Below are positions 19,160-27,927 of a stretch of DNA of 64,000 nt, in pieces. Both the position numbers and the translations under genes were made by a program. Under the pieces are notes generated by a model. That model had not been told where the DNA came from. It did no database searches and saw only the letters and a list, made by a program, of their open reading frames with translations. The DNA comes from Flavobacterium pectinovorum. Lineage in GTDB: Bacteria; Bacteroidota; Bacteroidia; Flavobacteriales; Flavobacteriaceae. The stretch is from assembly GCF_900142715.1 (NCBI RefSeq), contig NZ_FRBX01000006.1, positions 186,001 to 250,000 of the forward strand, written 5' to 3'. Position 1 is the stretch's first letter. Every line of letters starts with the position of its first letter.

Positions 19160-20109
19160 AAAAAATAATTATTCTATTATTAATTAATTACAGTATTGCA
19201 GGTTGTGCACAAAAAGAAATAAAAAAAGAAGACATAATGAATCAGGAAAATATAAAAAAAGTAGCAAATATTTATAAAGAAGTAAAAAAGTATGATTATA
19301 ATCCTAGTTATACACTGCATATTGAAAAGGTTTCCAATTTTACTTTCGAAGCCTTGGTAAATGATGAACAATTGATAAAAAACTATAATTCTAAGAATTT
19401 TACAGGTTCTATGCCAATTAATGAAGCATTGCTACATTCTGGAAAACAAAGATTAACAATCCGAATGACTCCTTTAAAAGATGATAATTTTATTATGGCA
19501 AAGGAAATTGACATGGAAAATATAGCATTGAAGCTTAGTATTAATTATGGAGAATACGGAAAAGAAAAAGTAAAAGATTTTAAAGAAGCTCTAAGATATG
19601 AATTACCCAAGCAAAAAGGAGAATTACCTTATTATGAAGTACATTTAGAATTTGATGTTCCAGTACTACCTTATGAGAATGATATACAAGGATGGAAAAA
19701 CGGTGTAGATTTAACTAAAGAAGATAAAGATAAACTGTTGAAAGAAGTAGAGGACTTCTACAAAGAAATAATAGGGTATTATGATGCCAAGGATGTAAAT
19801 GCTATTGCTGGAAAATATTACAAAAGACAATTAGAATTAGATAAAATGGGATACAGAAATAAGCCTGAAGATTCTCAAATGCTAATAGAAGAATGGATAA
19901 AAGATGTAAATGATGTTAAGCCCTTTGTATTTGAGGATTACGCCATGCGATTTTATGGAAATGGAAAAATGGTTGCTTTAGTAAGAACAGATAAATACTA
20001 TTTTAATTTTTCAAATTTAATACGGGAAGATGCTGAAGGGAATGTTCAAACTTACATAATGTACTTGTACCGCCCCAAAGCTGGAGCTCCATTAGAAGTG
20101 ATTAGATAA
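19156..20109 (+). CDS. Lipoprotein, putative immunity protein
   Basis: 317 residues. The signal peptide ends SIAGC (Cys17). The start codon overlaps the stop of the 949-residue gene (ATGA), implying translational coupling. The mature part is alpha/beta with no recognised family. Tight coupling to a putative effector and a periplasmic location suggest immunity. Confidence 0.65.
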   Translation: MKKIIILLLINYSIAGCAQKEIKKEDIMNQENIKKVANIYKEVKKYDYNPSYTLHIEKVSNFTFEALVNDEQLIKNYNSKNFTGSMPINEALLHSGKQRLTIRMTPLKDDNFIMAKEIDMENIALKLSINYGEYGKEKVKDFKEALRYELPKQKGELPYYEVHLEFDVPVLPYENDIQGWKNGVDLTKEDKDKLLKEVEDFYKEIIGYYDAKDVNAIAGKYYKRQLELDKMGYRNKPEDSQMLIEEWIKDVNDVKPFVFEDYAMRFYGNGKMVALVRTDKYYFNFSNLIREDAEGNVQTYIMYLYRPKAGAPLEVIR

Positions 20110-20111
20110 CC

Positions 20112-20861
20112 ATGAATTCAATTAAAAACAAATTCAGCTTTTTTTTCATTACGACAGTCATTTTTAACTTAAGTTATTCCATTCTTTATCTATTTAAATT
20201 TTATTCTAAAGATTTTTATATAAATGAAGGGGCTGATATTATAAATTTATTATTTTTTCAAGTATCATCTATTATTTTACTTATTTTTTTTTCAATATTG
20301 AATCCTTTAAAAATATTTATTAGTGCAAAAAGGGGAATAGATAATAGAAAAAAACAAAATAAAAAATATTTTGATATTATGAGCTATAACATTATATCAT
20401 TAGACAATGCGTTAACACCATATTTAATTACCATTTTATTTATTTTTTTCTTCTCCTTAATTCTAATTGGATTTGTATTAATTATTAACTATTTGGGGCT
20501 TCCATTTTTAGAAGTACTAAAATTTCCATTTAGATTTGCGCGGAATGTAAATCAATCTGAATTGTATTATGGTGTTTATAGTTTTTTATTTTTAAACATA
20601 GGTTATATTCTTTACAATCCACAAAAATCTGTAGAATCATATTTATTAAAATTCAAAGTTTATGTCAACTCTGGAATTATAGCATTTTGTTTATGTGCAT
20701 TTTTTATTTTATTTAACATAATTTTTTATTTTTCAGGAAACGATATAAATAATGACATATTTACAGATAAAGCAAAAATTGCATATGCAATGTTTTTTAA
20801 TATAGCATTTGTAGCAAATAGTTATTTAGTCGAAAAAGGATATTTAAACATAGAAAAATGA
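20112..20861 (+). CDS. Polytopic membrane protein, putative immunity protein
   Basis: 249 residues with about six hydrophobic segments (about 10-30, 38-60, 97-125, 155-172, 187-208 and 224-240). It begins 2 bases after the lipoprotein gene. No family recognised. It is followed, in the same frame across its stop codon, by a fragment of the upstream effector's conserved module. It may therefore be the immunity gene of a partly deleted effector, or the two may have been joined by recombination. Confidence 0.6.
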   Translation: MNSIKNKFSFFFITTVIFNLSYSILYLFKFYSKDFYINEGADIINLLFFQVSSIILLIFFSILNPLKIFISAKRGIDNRKKQNKKYFDIMSYNIISLDNALTPYLITILFIFFFSLILIGFVLIINYLGLPFLEVLKFPFRFARNVNQSELYYGVYSFLFLNIGYILYNPQKSVESYLLKFKVYVNSGIIAFCLCAFFILFNIIFYFSGNDINNDIFTDKAKIAYAMFFNIAFVANSYLVEKGYLNIEK

Positions 20862-21161
20862 CCAAATAGAAAAATAACACAAAAAGAAAAGATAAACAAA
20901 GAAAAAGGAATAATAACTGTAAAACAAAATCAAATAGAGTTTGATGCGTTTTATAATTATAATATTTCTATGGATAGCCCTGCTAGATATATTGAAGTTG
21001 CAAAATATTTTTGGCTTGGTAATCTCGAAAAAAGAGGCAAACTTTCAAAAATAAAAGCACTTGCGAGCACTTGTGCTTTTCAGCAAAATGTAAATATTTC
21101 TATTTATCCAGACATAAAATGGAGTCTTATTTTTGGATTTAATGTTAAAGTGCAACACTAA
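20862..21161 (+). pseudogene. Orphan fragment of a T6SS effector paralogue
   Basis: The frame is open from the codon after the upstream stop. It encodes TQKEKINKEKGIITVKQNQIEFDAF, then MDSPARYIEVAKYFWLG, LASTCAFQQNVNISIYPDIKW and FGFNVK, closely matching residues about 460-555 of the protein encoded at 16310-19159. It ends shortly after the homology and has no good start before MDSPAR at 20970. It is a truncated second copy of the conserved module. Confidence 0.75.
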
Positions 21162-21331
21162 AAAATGTTAAAAAATCTTTGAAGATTTTGCCTTCTTATA
21201 TGGATGTTCACTAGTTAGCAATTGGAATCAATTCTACTCTGTAAAGTCTCCCAACTTCTGCAAGGGTAACACAAGCAAACTAATTAAAAAATTAAACATC
21301 TCAAAAATCAAACAATTTAAAAAAAAATCAA

Positions 21332-22600
21332 ATGAAAAAATATATAATCATTCTATTATCAATAATAAGTCAGATTGGTAATGCTCAGGAATATAAAAAG
21401 ATAAATTCTTCAAAACTTATTTATAAAAGGAATGGATTCTTTGCAAAAAATTCCATTTCTATTACGAACAAGGATGGGTCAAAACTACCAATGGGTTTTT
21501 ACGAAACGAAAATAGAGAAAGAAAAAGTTCCAATCCAGTTTTACATTAGCTCAAAAGGGAATGTTGATGGGCTTTTCATAATATATTATTACAATAAGTC
21601 ATTTTGCAAAACGATCTTGAAGGAAGGGGCATGGCAAAGTGACGTTTATTTTGATTCCGCAGGAAAAACAATGGATAGCTTACATATAAAAAACAAGAAT
21701 ATTGAAACTTACAATGATATGCTAAAAAAATGGGAAACTAAATCTCAGCTAGTTTCTGTACATTACTACTTTGATGAAAAAGGTCAGATATTTAAAGAAA
21801 AAGGCAAGATTTATAAAGAAACTTATCAAGGCCTTAAACACGATTTAAAAATATATGATTATTATGAAAACGGTGCATTGGAGACAGATGAAACCTGTTT
21901 CTATTATCGCAAAGAATATGATAGTTTGGGAGTGTTGACACAACAAATCGACTATAATTGGGAAACAAAAGAAATCCAAACTTTAGGTTATGAAAATAGG
22001 AAACTTGCAATAAAAAAGGTGGAATTTGATGAAGATCAAATTTGGAATCCAGACGGAACAATTACCAAGAGCAAAAAAACTCAAAAGCCAAACCATATCA
22101 GTAAAAGTTATATAATAGAAACAGAATATTATCCAAGCGGAAAAATTTATCGATATAAGAAAAATGGGGAATCTAAAGAATATACAGAAGATGGAAAGGA
22201 AGTGATATATAGTCAAACGGTAAAAGGGGATCCCGAAATGGATAATGAAACCGAGCCTACTGCTGATGAAGATTTAGAGAATAACGTATACCAATCAGGA
22301 GCATTAGAAATAAAGCCAGAATACCCAAACGGTATTGATGCTTTGTATAAATTTTTTCATGATAATTTTATAACGCCAGAGGAGGAAGGGCTTAAAGGAA
22401 CTGTTTATCTTTCTTTCATCGTCGAAAAAGACGGTTCACTATCACATATTAAGATTCTCAGAGACATTGGATACAGTACAGGACAAGAAGCGGTTCGGGT
22501 TTTGCATAAATCTGAAAAATGGATTCCCGGAGAACAGAAAGGAAAAAAGGTAAGGTGTCTCTATACCCTACCGATTAAGATACCATTGCAATCAAAATAA
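21332..22600 (+). CDS. Secreted protein with MORN-like repeats and TonB C-terminal domain
   Basis: 422 residues with signal peptide MKKYIIILLSIISQIGNAQ. The middle has toxin-antitoxin-MORN-like phrases (YYENGALETDE, EYYPSGKIYRYKKNG). The last about 80 residues (GLKGTVYLSFIVEKDGSLSH, then KILRDIGYSTGQEAVRVLHK and W-I-P-G) are a TonB C-terminal domain, as in Bacteroidota energy-transducer-like proteins, but no N-terminal membrane anchor or proline-rich linker is present. It is probably a periplasmic or outer-membrane-associated accessory protein. The next small gene starts at its stop codon. Confidence 0.7.
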   Translation: MKKYIIILLSIISQIGNAQEYKKINSSKLIYKRNGFFAKNSISITNKDGSKLPMGFYETKIEKEKVPIQFYISSKGNVDGLFIIYYYNKSFCKTILKEGAWQSDVYFDSAGKTMDSLHIKNKNIETYNDMLKKWETKSQLVSVHYYFDEKGQIFKEKGKIYKETYQGLKHDLKIYDYYENGALETDETCFYYRKEYDSLGVLTQQIDYNWETKEIQTLGYENRKLAIKKVEFDEDQIWNPDGTITKSKKTQKPNHISKSYIIETEYYPSGKIYRYKKNGESKEYTEDGKEVIYSQTVKGDPEMDNETEPTADEDLENNVYQSGALEIKPEYPNGIDALYKFFHDNFITPEEEGLKGTVYLSFIVEKDGSLSHIKILRDIGYSTGQEAVRVLHKSEKWIPGEQKGKKVRCLYTLPIKIPLQSK

Positions 22601-22842
22601 TGGCAATATATACTTCAGATTCCTCTTCAGATAGTAATTATTTTAAATTGTATCTAATAAATAAAGATGGTCAAAAAAAAGGAATTTATATAAGTGAAGA
22701 GGATTATAAAAAAGTAAAAGAAAATGAAGTGATAACAATTACATATTTTGAGATAGTAAATATTATTATAAAAGCTGTTTGTAATAATGAACAATTGGAA
22801 TATGCACGTTTTTTTACTAGAAGAAATTGGAAATTATGGTAA
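22600..22842 (+). CDS. Small hypothetical protein
   Basis: 80 residues; the ATG overlaps the preceding stop (TAATG). Soluble, with alternating charge (KKGIYISEEDYKKVKENEV). No family recognised. The downstream frame is broken, so this may be a truncated protein. Confidence 0.5.
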   Translation: MAIYTSDSSSDSNYFKLYLINKDGQKKGIYISEEDYKKVKENEVITITYFEIVNIIIKAVCNNEQLEYARFFTRRNWKLW

Positions 22843-22974
22843 TAGTATTTGAGCTAGAAGTTTCGAGAACTTTCTGACGAAGATTTTAAAACATTATTTC
22901 AAGACGTTTTTCAATATACAAAAGAGAGAAAATATTTAACTTTGAATTGGATCTTTGAAAAGAGCTGTCAATGA
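22836..22974 (+). pseudogene. Frameshifted small gene
   Basis: ATG at 22836 opens MVIVFELEVSRTF and stops. An overlapping frame one base off continues RELSDEDFKTLFQDVF and ends IFEKSCQ. Joined, they give a plausible acidic helical protein of about 45 residues, suggesting an indel near 22870. It is short, so confidence is low. Confidence 0.3.
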
Positions 22975-23322
22975 AATTTGAAATTTATTTTATGGAATAA
23001 ACAGTATTTATGAATTTTAAAGCCTGAACGAATAAATTATTGTCTTATTATATTTATAAATAGATTATTGTAAAACCAAAAGTGAAAAATATTCGTAAAT
23101 GTAAAAACAGCAATATGATATGCTGTAATGGATGATCTGTTGAGATTTGAAAAAAGAACACAAAAAATCACAAAGTTTTTTTGCTTAAAAACCTTGGATT
23201 TAAGACAAAATCTTCTACATTTGCCGCTGTAATAAAGCGTAAAAGATTGTTTTTGTGCGAATTATAATAAATAAAGTTGAATTTAATAATATATACTATT
23301 GTTTTTCAATACGTTAAGATTT
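22975..23322. other. Gene-free stretch
   Basis: AT-rich DNA with stop codons in all frames and no convincing hairpin. It must hold the promoter of the small protein starting at 23323; I cannot place it confidently. Confidence 0.4.
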
Positions 23323-23553
23323 ATGAAAATAACAAAGACTGTTTTATTAGCATTTTTAATAACCTTGATAAATGTATCAAGTGTTCTCGCGGATGGAACT
23401 CCGCCTTCACCTGGTAATAGAGCCTCAGCGATTCCGCCGCCGCCGGCAGATGGGCCTATTGATGAATATTTAATAGTTTTGTTAATATGTGGTTTTTCTT
23501 TTGGAATACATACGATATACAGATATAATTTAAATAAAAAAGCTTCAATATAA
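23323..23553 (+). CDS. Small signal-peptide protein with proline-rich linker and C-terminal membrane helix
   Basis: 76 residues from ATG 23323, chosen over an ATG 24 bases upstream because it gives the cleaner signal peptide MKITKTVLLAFLITLINV. A linker rich in P, G and A follows (DGTPPSPGNRAS, IPPPPADGPID), then a membrane helix (YLIVLLICGFSFGIHTIY) and a basic end NLNKKASI. Proteins of this pattern are common and uncharacterised in Flavobacterium. The last codons and stop lie inside the stem of the terminator. Confidence 0.65.
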   Translation: MKITKTVLLAFLITLINVSSVLADGTPPSPGNRASAIPPPPADGPIDEYLIVLLICGFSFGIHTIYRYNLNKKASI

Positions 23554-23567
23554 ATTGAAGCTTTTTT
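23536..23567. terminator. Bidirectional terminator
   Basis: A 14-bp inverted repeat (AAAAAAGCTTCAAT / ATTGAAGCTTTTTT) separated by 4 bases that include the stop codon of the plus-strand gene. It serves that gene and the convergent riboflavin synthase gene. Confidence 0.8.
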
Positions 23568-23588
23568 ATTTATGACACATTTGAAATT

Positions 23589-24179
23589 TTATTTGTTTAT
23601 CGCGTAAAGCCTTGAAATATATTTTCCTACGACGTCGAATTCCAGATTTATTTTTGTCCCAACCTTAAAGTTTTTGAAATTTGTATTTTCAAAAGTATAA
23701 GGTATAATCGAGACACTAAATTCGTTGGTTTTAGAATTTACAACTGTTAAACTAACTCCGTTTACAGTGATCGAGCCTTTTTCGATCGTAATGTTGTTGA
23801 GGTTTTTATCGTATTCAAAAGTATAATTCCAACTTCCGTTTGCTTCTTCAATTTTAACGCATGTTCCTGTTTGGTCGACGTGGCCCTGAACAATATGTCC
23901 GTCAAGGCGATCTCCGAGTTTCATGCCTCTTTCAAGATTTACAATATCGTTTACCTTCCATTCTCCAATATTTGTTTTTAAAATCGTTTCATCTATAGCG
24001 GTTACGGTATAAAAAGAGTCTTTTTTGGCAACGACCGTCAGGCAAATTCCGTTGTGCGAAACGCTTTGGTCGATTTTCAATTCATGTGTAATTGAAGAGT
24101 CGACTGTTATGTGAAGATTGTTTTGGTCTTTTTGTATTTCGTGAATCCTTCCTAGGGTTTCTATAATTCCTGTAAACAT
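23589..24179 (-). CDS. ribE: Riboflavin synthase (alpha subunit)
   Basis: 196 residues, normal length. It dismutates two 6,7-dimethyl-8-ribityllumazine molecules to riboflavin. The two tandem lumazine-binding barrels are clear: the N-terminal MFTGIIETLGRI with SVSHNGICLTVV, and the second with GHIVQGHVDQTGTC and GSITVNGVSLTVV. It functions as a cytoplasmic trimer. It is transcribed divergently from pdxA with a 57-base gap and convergently with the small gene at 23323. Confidence 0.95.
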   Translation of the reverse strand: MFTGIIETLGRIHEIQKDQNNLHITVDSSITHELKIDQSVSHNGICLTVVAKKDSFYTVTAIDETILKTNIGEWKVNDIVNLERGMKLGDRLDGHIVQGHVDQTGTCVKIEEANGSWNYTFEYDKNLNNITIEKGSITVNGVSLTVVNSKTNEFSVSIIPYTFENTNFKNFKVGTKINLEFDVVGKYISRLYAINK

Positions 24180-24195
24180 TGTTGTTTTATTTTAC

Positions 24196-24203
24196 TAAAT
24201 TTG
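24196..24203 (+). promoter_or_regulatory. Candidate -7 box for pdxA
   Basis: TAAATTTG matches TAnnTTTG exactly and lies 34 bases before the pdxA start, in the divergent ribE-pdxA gap. I see no well-spaced -33 TTTG, so this is only a candidate. Confidence 0.45.
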
Positions 24204-24236
24204 CACATCAAAATTAGTAATAAATAATCTGAGCTC

Positions 24237-25286
24237 ATGAATAAAAAAGCAGAAAATATAATTGTTGGAATTTCAATAGGAGATTTAAACGGTATTGGAA
24301 GCGAAGTTATATTAAAAACATTCGAAGATTCTCGTATGTTAGAACTGTGTACGCCGGTTATTTTTGCAAATGCCAAAATCCTTTCTTTCGTTAAAAAAAG
24401 TTTTACTTCAACGGTTCAGTTTCACGGTGTAGATAAATTAGATCAGGTCTTGCCGGGAAAAGTAAATGTGTATAATTTATGGAAAGAAGGAGTTGATATT
24501 AATTTAGGGTCAAATGATGAGAAAATAGGAACCTATGCCATAAAGTCATTTGTTGCGGCTACCAAAGCGTTAAAAGAAGATTTAATTGATGTTTTAGTTA
24601 CAGCTCCCATCAACAAATACAATATTCAGTCGGAAGAATTTAAATTTCCGGGACATACAGATTATTTAGGTCAGGAACTAGAAGGAAATGCCTTGATGAT
24701 GATGGTTCAGGATAATCTTAGAGTAGGGTTGTTAACAGATCATGTTCCTTTAAGCGAAGTTTCTTCGCATTTAACAGAAGAATTAATTACAAGAAAAATC
24801 GAAACAGTAAGAAAATCGTTAATTCAGGATTTTAGTATTGTAAAGCCAAAGATTGCTGTTTTAGGATTAAATCCACATGCAGGTGATGGCGGAGTGATTG
24901 GGAAAGAAGATGATTTGGTTTTAAAGCCGACCTTAAAGAAAATATTTGATTCGGGAACAATGGTTTTTGGTCCTTTTCCTGCAGATGGTTTTTTTGGAAG
25001 CGGTCAATATGAGAAATATGATGCTATTGTGGCAACATATCACGATCAGGGATTGATACCTTTTAAGACATTGTCATTTGGAAAAGGAGTTAATTATACT
25101 GCGGGATTAAATAAGGTAAGAACCTCGCCAGATCATGGCACAGCCTATGATATTGCAGGAAAAGATATGGCAGATTACAATTCGTTTAAGGAAGCAGTTT
25201 ATCTCGCGATTGATATTTTTCGCTCGCGTAATCAGTATGAGGAGATTAGCGAAAAACCTCTTAAAATAAAAGAAAAACAGTTATAA
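24237..25286 (+). CDS. pdxA: 4-hydroxythreonine-4-phosphate dehydrogenase
   Basis: 349 residues. It oxidises 4-phosphohydroxy-L-threonine with NAD in the DXP-dependent pyridoxal phosphate pathway. Family signatures are visible: GISIGDLNGIGSEVILK at the N-terminus, TAPINKYNIQ, the metal-site segments FPGHTDYLGQEL, LNPHAGDGG and ATYHDQGLIPFK, and RTSPDHGTAYDIAG near the C-terminus. The start at 24237 gives MNKKAENIIVGISIG, as expected. Confidence 0.96.
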   Translation: MNKKAENIIVGISIGDLNGIGSEVILKTFEDSRMLELCTPVIFANAKILSFVKKSFTSTVQFHGVDKLDQVLPGKVNVYNLWKEGVDINLGSNDEKIGTYAIKSFVAATKALKEDLIDVLVTAPINKYNIQSEEFKFPGHTDYLGQELEGNALMMMVQDNLRVGLLTDHVPLSEVSSHLTEELITRKIETVRKSLIQDFSIVKPKIAVLGLNPHAGDGGVIGKEDDLVLKPTLKKIFDSGTMVFGPFPADGFFGSGQYEKYDAIVATYHDQGLIPFKTLSFGKGVNYTAGLNKVRTSPDHGTAYDIAGKDMADYNSFKEAVYLAIDIFRSRNQYEEISEKPLKIKEKQL

Positions 25287-25329
25287 ACAAAAAAAGGTGA
25301 ATAAGATTATTAGTTTTACAATAATTTTA

Positions 25330-25337
25330 TATCTTTG
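25330..25337 (+). promoter_or_regulatory. Promoter -7 box for the DUF177-rpmF unit
   Basis: TATCTTTG followed by CACCCC: a perfect TAnnTTTG box of the strong flavobacterial type, 54 bases before the DUF177 start codon. The -33 region is weak. Confidence 0.6.
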
Positions 25338-25390
25338 CACCCCAATTCGGATATCTAGTTTAGATATGAAGAGGACAAATTGATGTTGAA

Positions 25391-25933
25391 ATGAGCAAAA
25401 CAAAAGAATTTTTAATTCCATTTATTGGATTAAAGCTGGGAAAACACCATTTTGAGTATCAAATAAGTAATGCGTTCTTTGAGAACTTTGATTACGACGA
25501 ATTTCAAAGTTCGGATATCAAAGTGAGTTTAGTTTTAGATAAGAAAAGCAACATGTTAGAGTTGGAATTCAAACACAAAGGAACTGTAAATGTACCTTGT
25601 GATCTAACAGGCGAAGATTTTGATCTTCCTATAAAAGGAAAAATGAAATTGATTGTTCGCTTTGGAGATGAATTCAATAATGATAACGAAGAGCTGTTAA
25701 TTCTGCCTCATGGTGAGCATGAAATAGATGTTGAACAATACATTTATGAAATGATTGCGCTTTCGGTACCGCTAAAACGAGTTCATCCTGGAGTTAAAGA
25801 CGGAACTTTACAAAGTGAAGCTTTAACCAAACTGAATGAATTAAAAGTAAAAGAACAAAAAGAAGAGAGTAAACAAGAAGAAGATATTGACCCGCGTTGG
25901 GACAAACTAAAGAAACTATTAACGGATAAATAA
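25391..25933 (+). CDS. yceD: DUF177 (YceD family) protein
   Basis: 180 residues. The segment VPCDLTGEDFDLPIKGKMKLIV is the DUF177 core, and the C-terminal DPRWDKLKKLL ends in the usual basic tail. YceD proteins are nearly always encoded directly before rpmF, as here (9 bases), and are linked to 23S rRNA / large subunit biogenesis; the mechanism is not settled. Of the cysteines common in this family, only the one in VPCDL is present. Confidence 0.85.
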   Translation: MSKTKEFLIPFIGLKLGKHHFEYQISNAFFENFDYDEFQSSDIKVSLVLDKKSNMLELEFKHKGTVNVPCDLTGEDFDLPIKGKMKLIVRFGDEFNNDNEELLILPHGEHEIDVEQYIYEMIALSVPLKRVHPGVKDGTLQSEALTKLNELKVKEQKEESKQEEDIDPRWDKLKKLLTDK

Positions 25934-25942
25934 TATAGTAAA

Positions 25943-26137
25943 ATGGCACATCCTAAGAGAAAAATCTCGAAAACAAGAAGAGATAAGAGAAGAACACATT
26001 ATAAAGCTACTGTAGCTCAAATCGCTACATGTCCTATTACTGGAGAAGCACATTTATACCACAGAGCTTACTGGCATGAAGGTAAAATGTATTACAGAGG
26101 GCAAGTTGTTATCGATAAATCTGAAGCGGTTGCTTAA
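25943..26137 (+). CDS. rpmF: 50S ribosomal protein L32
   Basis: 64 residues, MAHPKRKISKTRRDKRRTHY followed by TCPITGEAHLYHRAYW and YYRGQVV: the L32 pattern. Only one Cys is present, so it is a zinc-independent (C-minus) form. It is co-transcribed with the DUF177 gene and ends before a strong terminator. Confidence 0.97.
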   Translation: MAHPKRKISKTRRDKRRTHYKATVAQIATCPITGEAHLYHRAYWHEGKMYYRGQVVIDKSEAVA

Positions 26138-26160
26138 TACGTTTTTGTAAATTATACTAG

Positions 26161-26187
26161 AACTCTCACATAGTGAGAGTTTTTTTT
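26161..26187 (+). terminator. Terminator after rpmF
   Basis: A 9-bp stem AACTCTCAC / GTGAGAGTT, loop ATA, then eight Ts. It separates rpmF from fabH. Confidence 0.85.
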
Positions 26188-26309
26188 GTTGGATATAATT
26201 TTCGGTTTTTAAGAAAACAGATACAAATTCGCTTCGTTTTTTTTTGTAATTTTCAAGTCTTTTAAAAATTTTTCAAATAATAATATTTGGAAGGAAATAA
26301 TAGAATATA

Positions 26310-27308
26310 ATGAATACAATCACAGCCGCAATTACCGCTGTTGGAGGCTATGTTCCAGACTTTGTTCTTTCGAACAAAGTGTTAGAAACAATGGTAGATA
26401 CCAATGACGAATGGATTACCACTCGTACCGGAATTAAAGAAAGAAGAATTCTTAAAGATGCTGATAAAGGAACATCGTTTCTTGCTATAAAAGCAGCACA
26501 AGATTTAATAGCGAAAGCTAATATCGATCCGCTAGAGATAGATATGATAATCATGGCAACAGCTACAGCAGATATGCCGGTAGCCTCTACAGGAGTTTAT
26601 GTTGCTACACAAATTGGAGCTACAAATGCATTTGCATATGATTTGCAAGCCGCATGCTCAAGTTTCTTATACGGAATGTCAACTGCTGCAGCATATGTGC
26701 AGTCAGGTCGATACAAAAAAGTACTATTAATTGGTGCCGATAAAATGTCATCAATTGTAGATTATACAGACAGATCAACTTGTATTATTTTTGGAGATGG
26801 AGCAGGAGCTGTTTTATTCGAACCAAATTATGAAGGCTTAGGCTTGCAAGATGAATACCTACGAAGCGATGGGCAAGGACGCGACTATCTTAAAATCCCT
26901 GCCGGTGGTTCTTTAATACCTACTACAGAAGAAACCGTAAAAAACAGGCAGCACAATATTATTCAGGACGGGAAAACCGTTTTTAAATTTGCTGTTACTA
27001 ATATGGCTGATGCAAGCGAATTGATCGTAAAAAGAAACAATTTGACTAATGAAGATGTAAATTGGTTAGTGCCTCATCAGGCAAACAAACGTATTATTGA
27101 TGCAACTGCAGGAAGAATGAATCTTGATGATTCTAAAGTGTTAATGAATATCGAAAGATATGGTAATACAACTTCAGCTACTTTGCCATTAGTACTACAC
27201 GACTTTGAACACTTATTGAAAAAAGGAGATAATATTATTTTTGCCGCTTTTGGTGGAGGATTCACTTGGGGATCTATCTATTTGAAATGGGCTTACGATA
27301 AAAAATAA
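26310..27308 (+). CDS. fabH: 3-oxoacyl-ACP synthase III
   Basis: 332 residues. It condenses acetyl-CoA (or branched acyl-CoA primers) with malonyl-ACP to start fatty acid synthesis. The catalytic triad is visible: Cys116 in LQAACSSFLYG, His256 in VPHQANKRI and Asn286 in ERYGNTTSAT. The GDGAGAVLFE and FGGGFTWGS segments are also diagnostic. It is followed 23 bases later by accB, giving a fabH-accB-accC fatty acid initiation block. Confidence 0.96.
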   Translation: MNTITAAITAVGGYVPDFVLSNKVLETMVDTNDEWITTRTGIKERRILKDADKGTSFLAIKAAQDLIAKANIDPLEIDMIIMATATADMPVASTGVYVATQIGATNAFAYDLQAACSSFLYGMSTAAAYVQSGRYKKVLLIGADKMSSIVDYTDRSTCIIFGDGAGAVLFEPNYEGLGLQDEYLRSDGQGRDYLKIPAGGSLIPTTEETVKNRQHNIIQDGKTVFKFAVTNMADASELIVKRNNLTNEDVNWLVPHQANKRIIDATAGRMNLDDSKVLMNIERYGNTTSATLPLVLHDFEHLLKKGDNIIFAAFGGGFTWGSIYLKWAYDKK

Positions 27309-27331
27309 ATTAAAACTAAAAACGAATCATT

Positions 27332-27817
27332 ATGGATTTAAAAGAAATTCAAAACCTAATCAAATTTGTAGCAAATTCGGGAGTTGCAGAAGTAAAGTTG
27401 GAAATGGATGATGTGAAAATCACTATTAGAACAACTTTAGAAGGAAATGTTACTGAAACTACTTATGTACAACAATTGCCTGCTCAAGCGCAATTACCAC
27501 AAGCAGTTGCTCCTCAACAAGCTCCAGCTGTTGTAAATGTAACTAGCGAAGTATCTGCTCCGGCTGAAGATTCGAAATATATTACTATAAAATCACCAAT
27601 CATTGGTACTTTTTATAGAAAACCATCTCCGGACAAACCAGTTTTCACTGAAGTAGGAAGCACTATTGCAAAAGGTGATGTTCTTTGTGTAATTGAAGCA
27701 ATGAAATTATTCAACGAAATCGAATCAGAAGTTTCAGGTAAAATTGTAAAAATTCTTGTAGATGATATGTCTCCTGTAGAATTTGACCAACCTTTATTCT
27801 TAGTTGATCCATCATAA
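27332..27817 (+). CDS. accB: Biotin carboxyl carrier protein of acetyl-CoA carboxylase
   Basis: 161 residues. An N-terminal oligomerisation part (1-45), an Ala/Pro/Gln-rich linker (about 46-80) and a C-terminal biotinyl domain with IEAMKLFNE; Lys125 is the biotin attachment site. It works with AccC, encoded next, and with the carboxyltransferase encoded elsewhere. Confidence 0.96.
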   Translation: MDLKEIQNLIKFVANSGVAEVKLEMDDVKITIRTTLEGNVTETTYVQQLPAQAQLPQAVAPQQAPAVVNVTSEVSAPAEDSKYITIKSPIIGTFYRKPSPDKPVFTEVGSTIAKGDVLCVIEAMKLFNEIESEVSGKIVKILVDDMSPVEFDQPLFLVDPS

Positions 27818-27822
27818 ATAAA

Positions 27823-27927
27823 TTTAGATTTTAGATTTTAGATTTTAGACTGGTTCGCATTAGAAATTTTGTTAATCATCTAAAATTATCTAATGATCGA
27901 ATTGTCTAATTATCTAATTAAAGTAAG
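27823..27927. repeat. AT-rich short tandem repeats between accB and accC
   Basis: Four tandem TTAGATTT units (27823-27849) followed by several TCTAAT/ATCTAA units in the opposite sense. Such runs are common between flavobacterial genes. The stretch probably forms weak hairpins; no function is visible. Confidence 0.5.

Noticed and set aside
27823..27927. CRISPR-like repeats between accB and accC
   Set aside because: Units are only 8 bases with no spacers; simple AT-rich tandem repeats.
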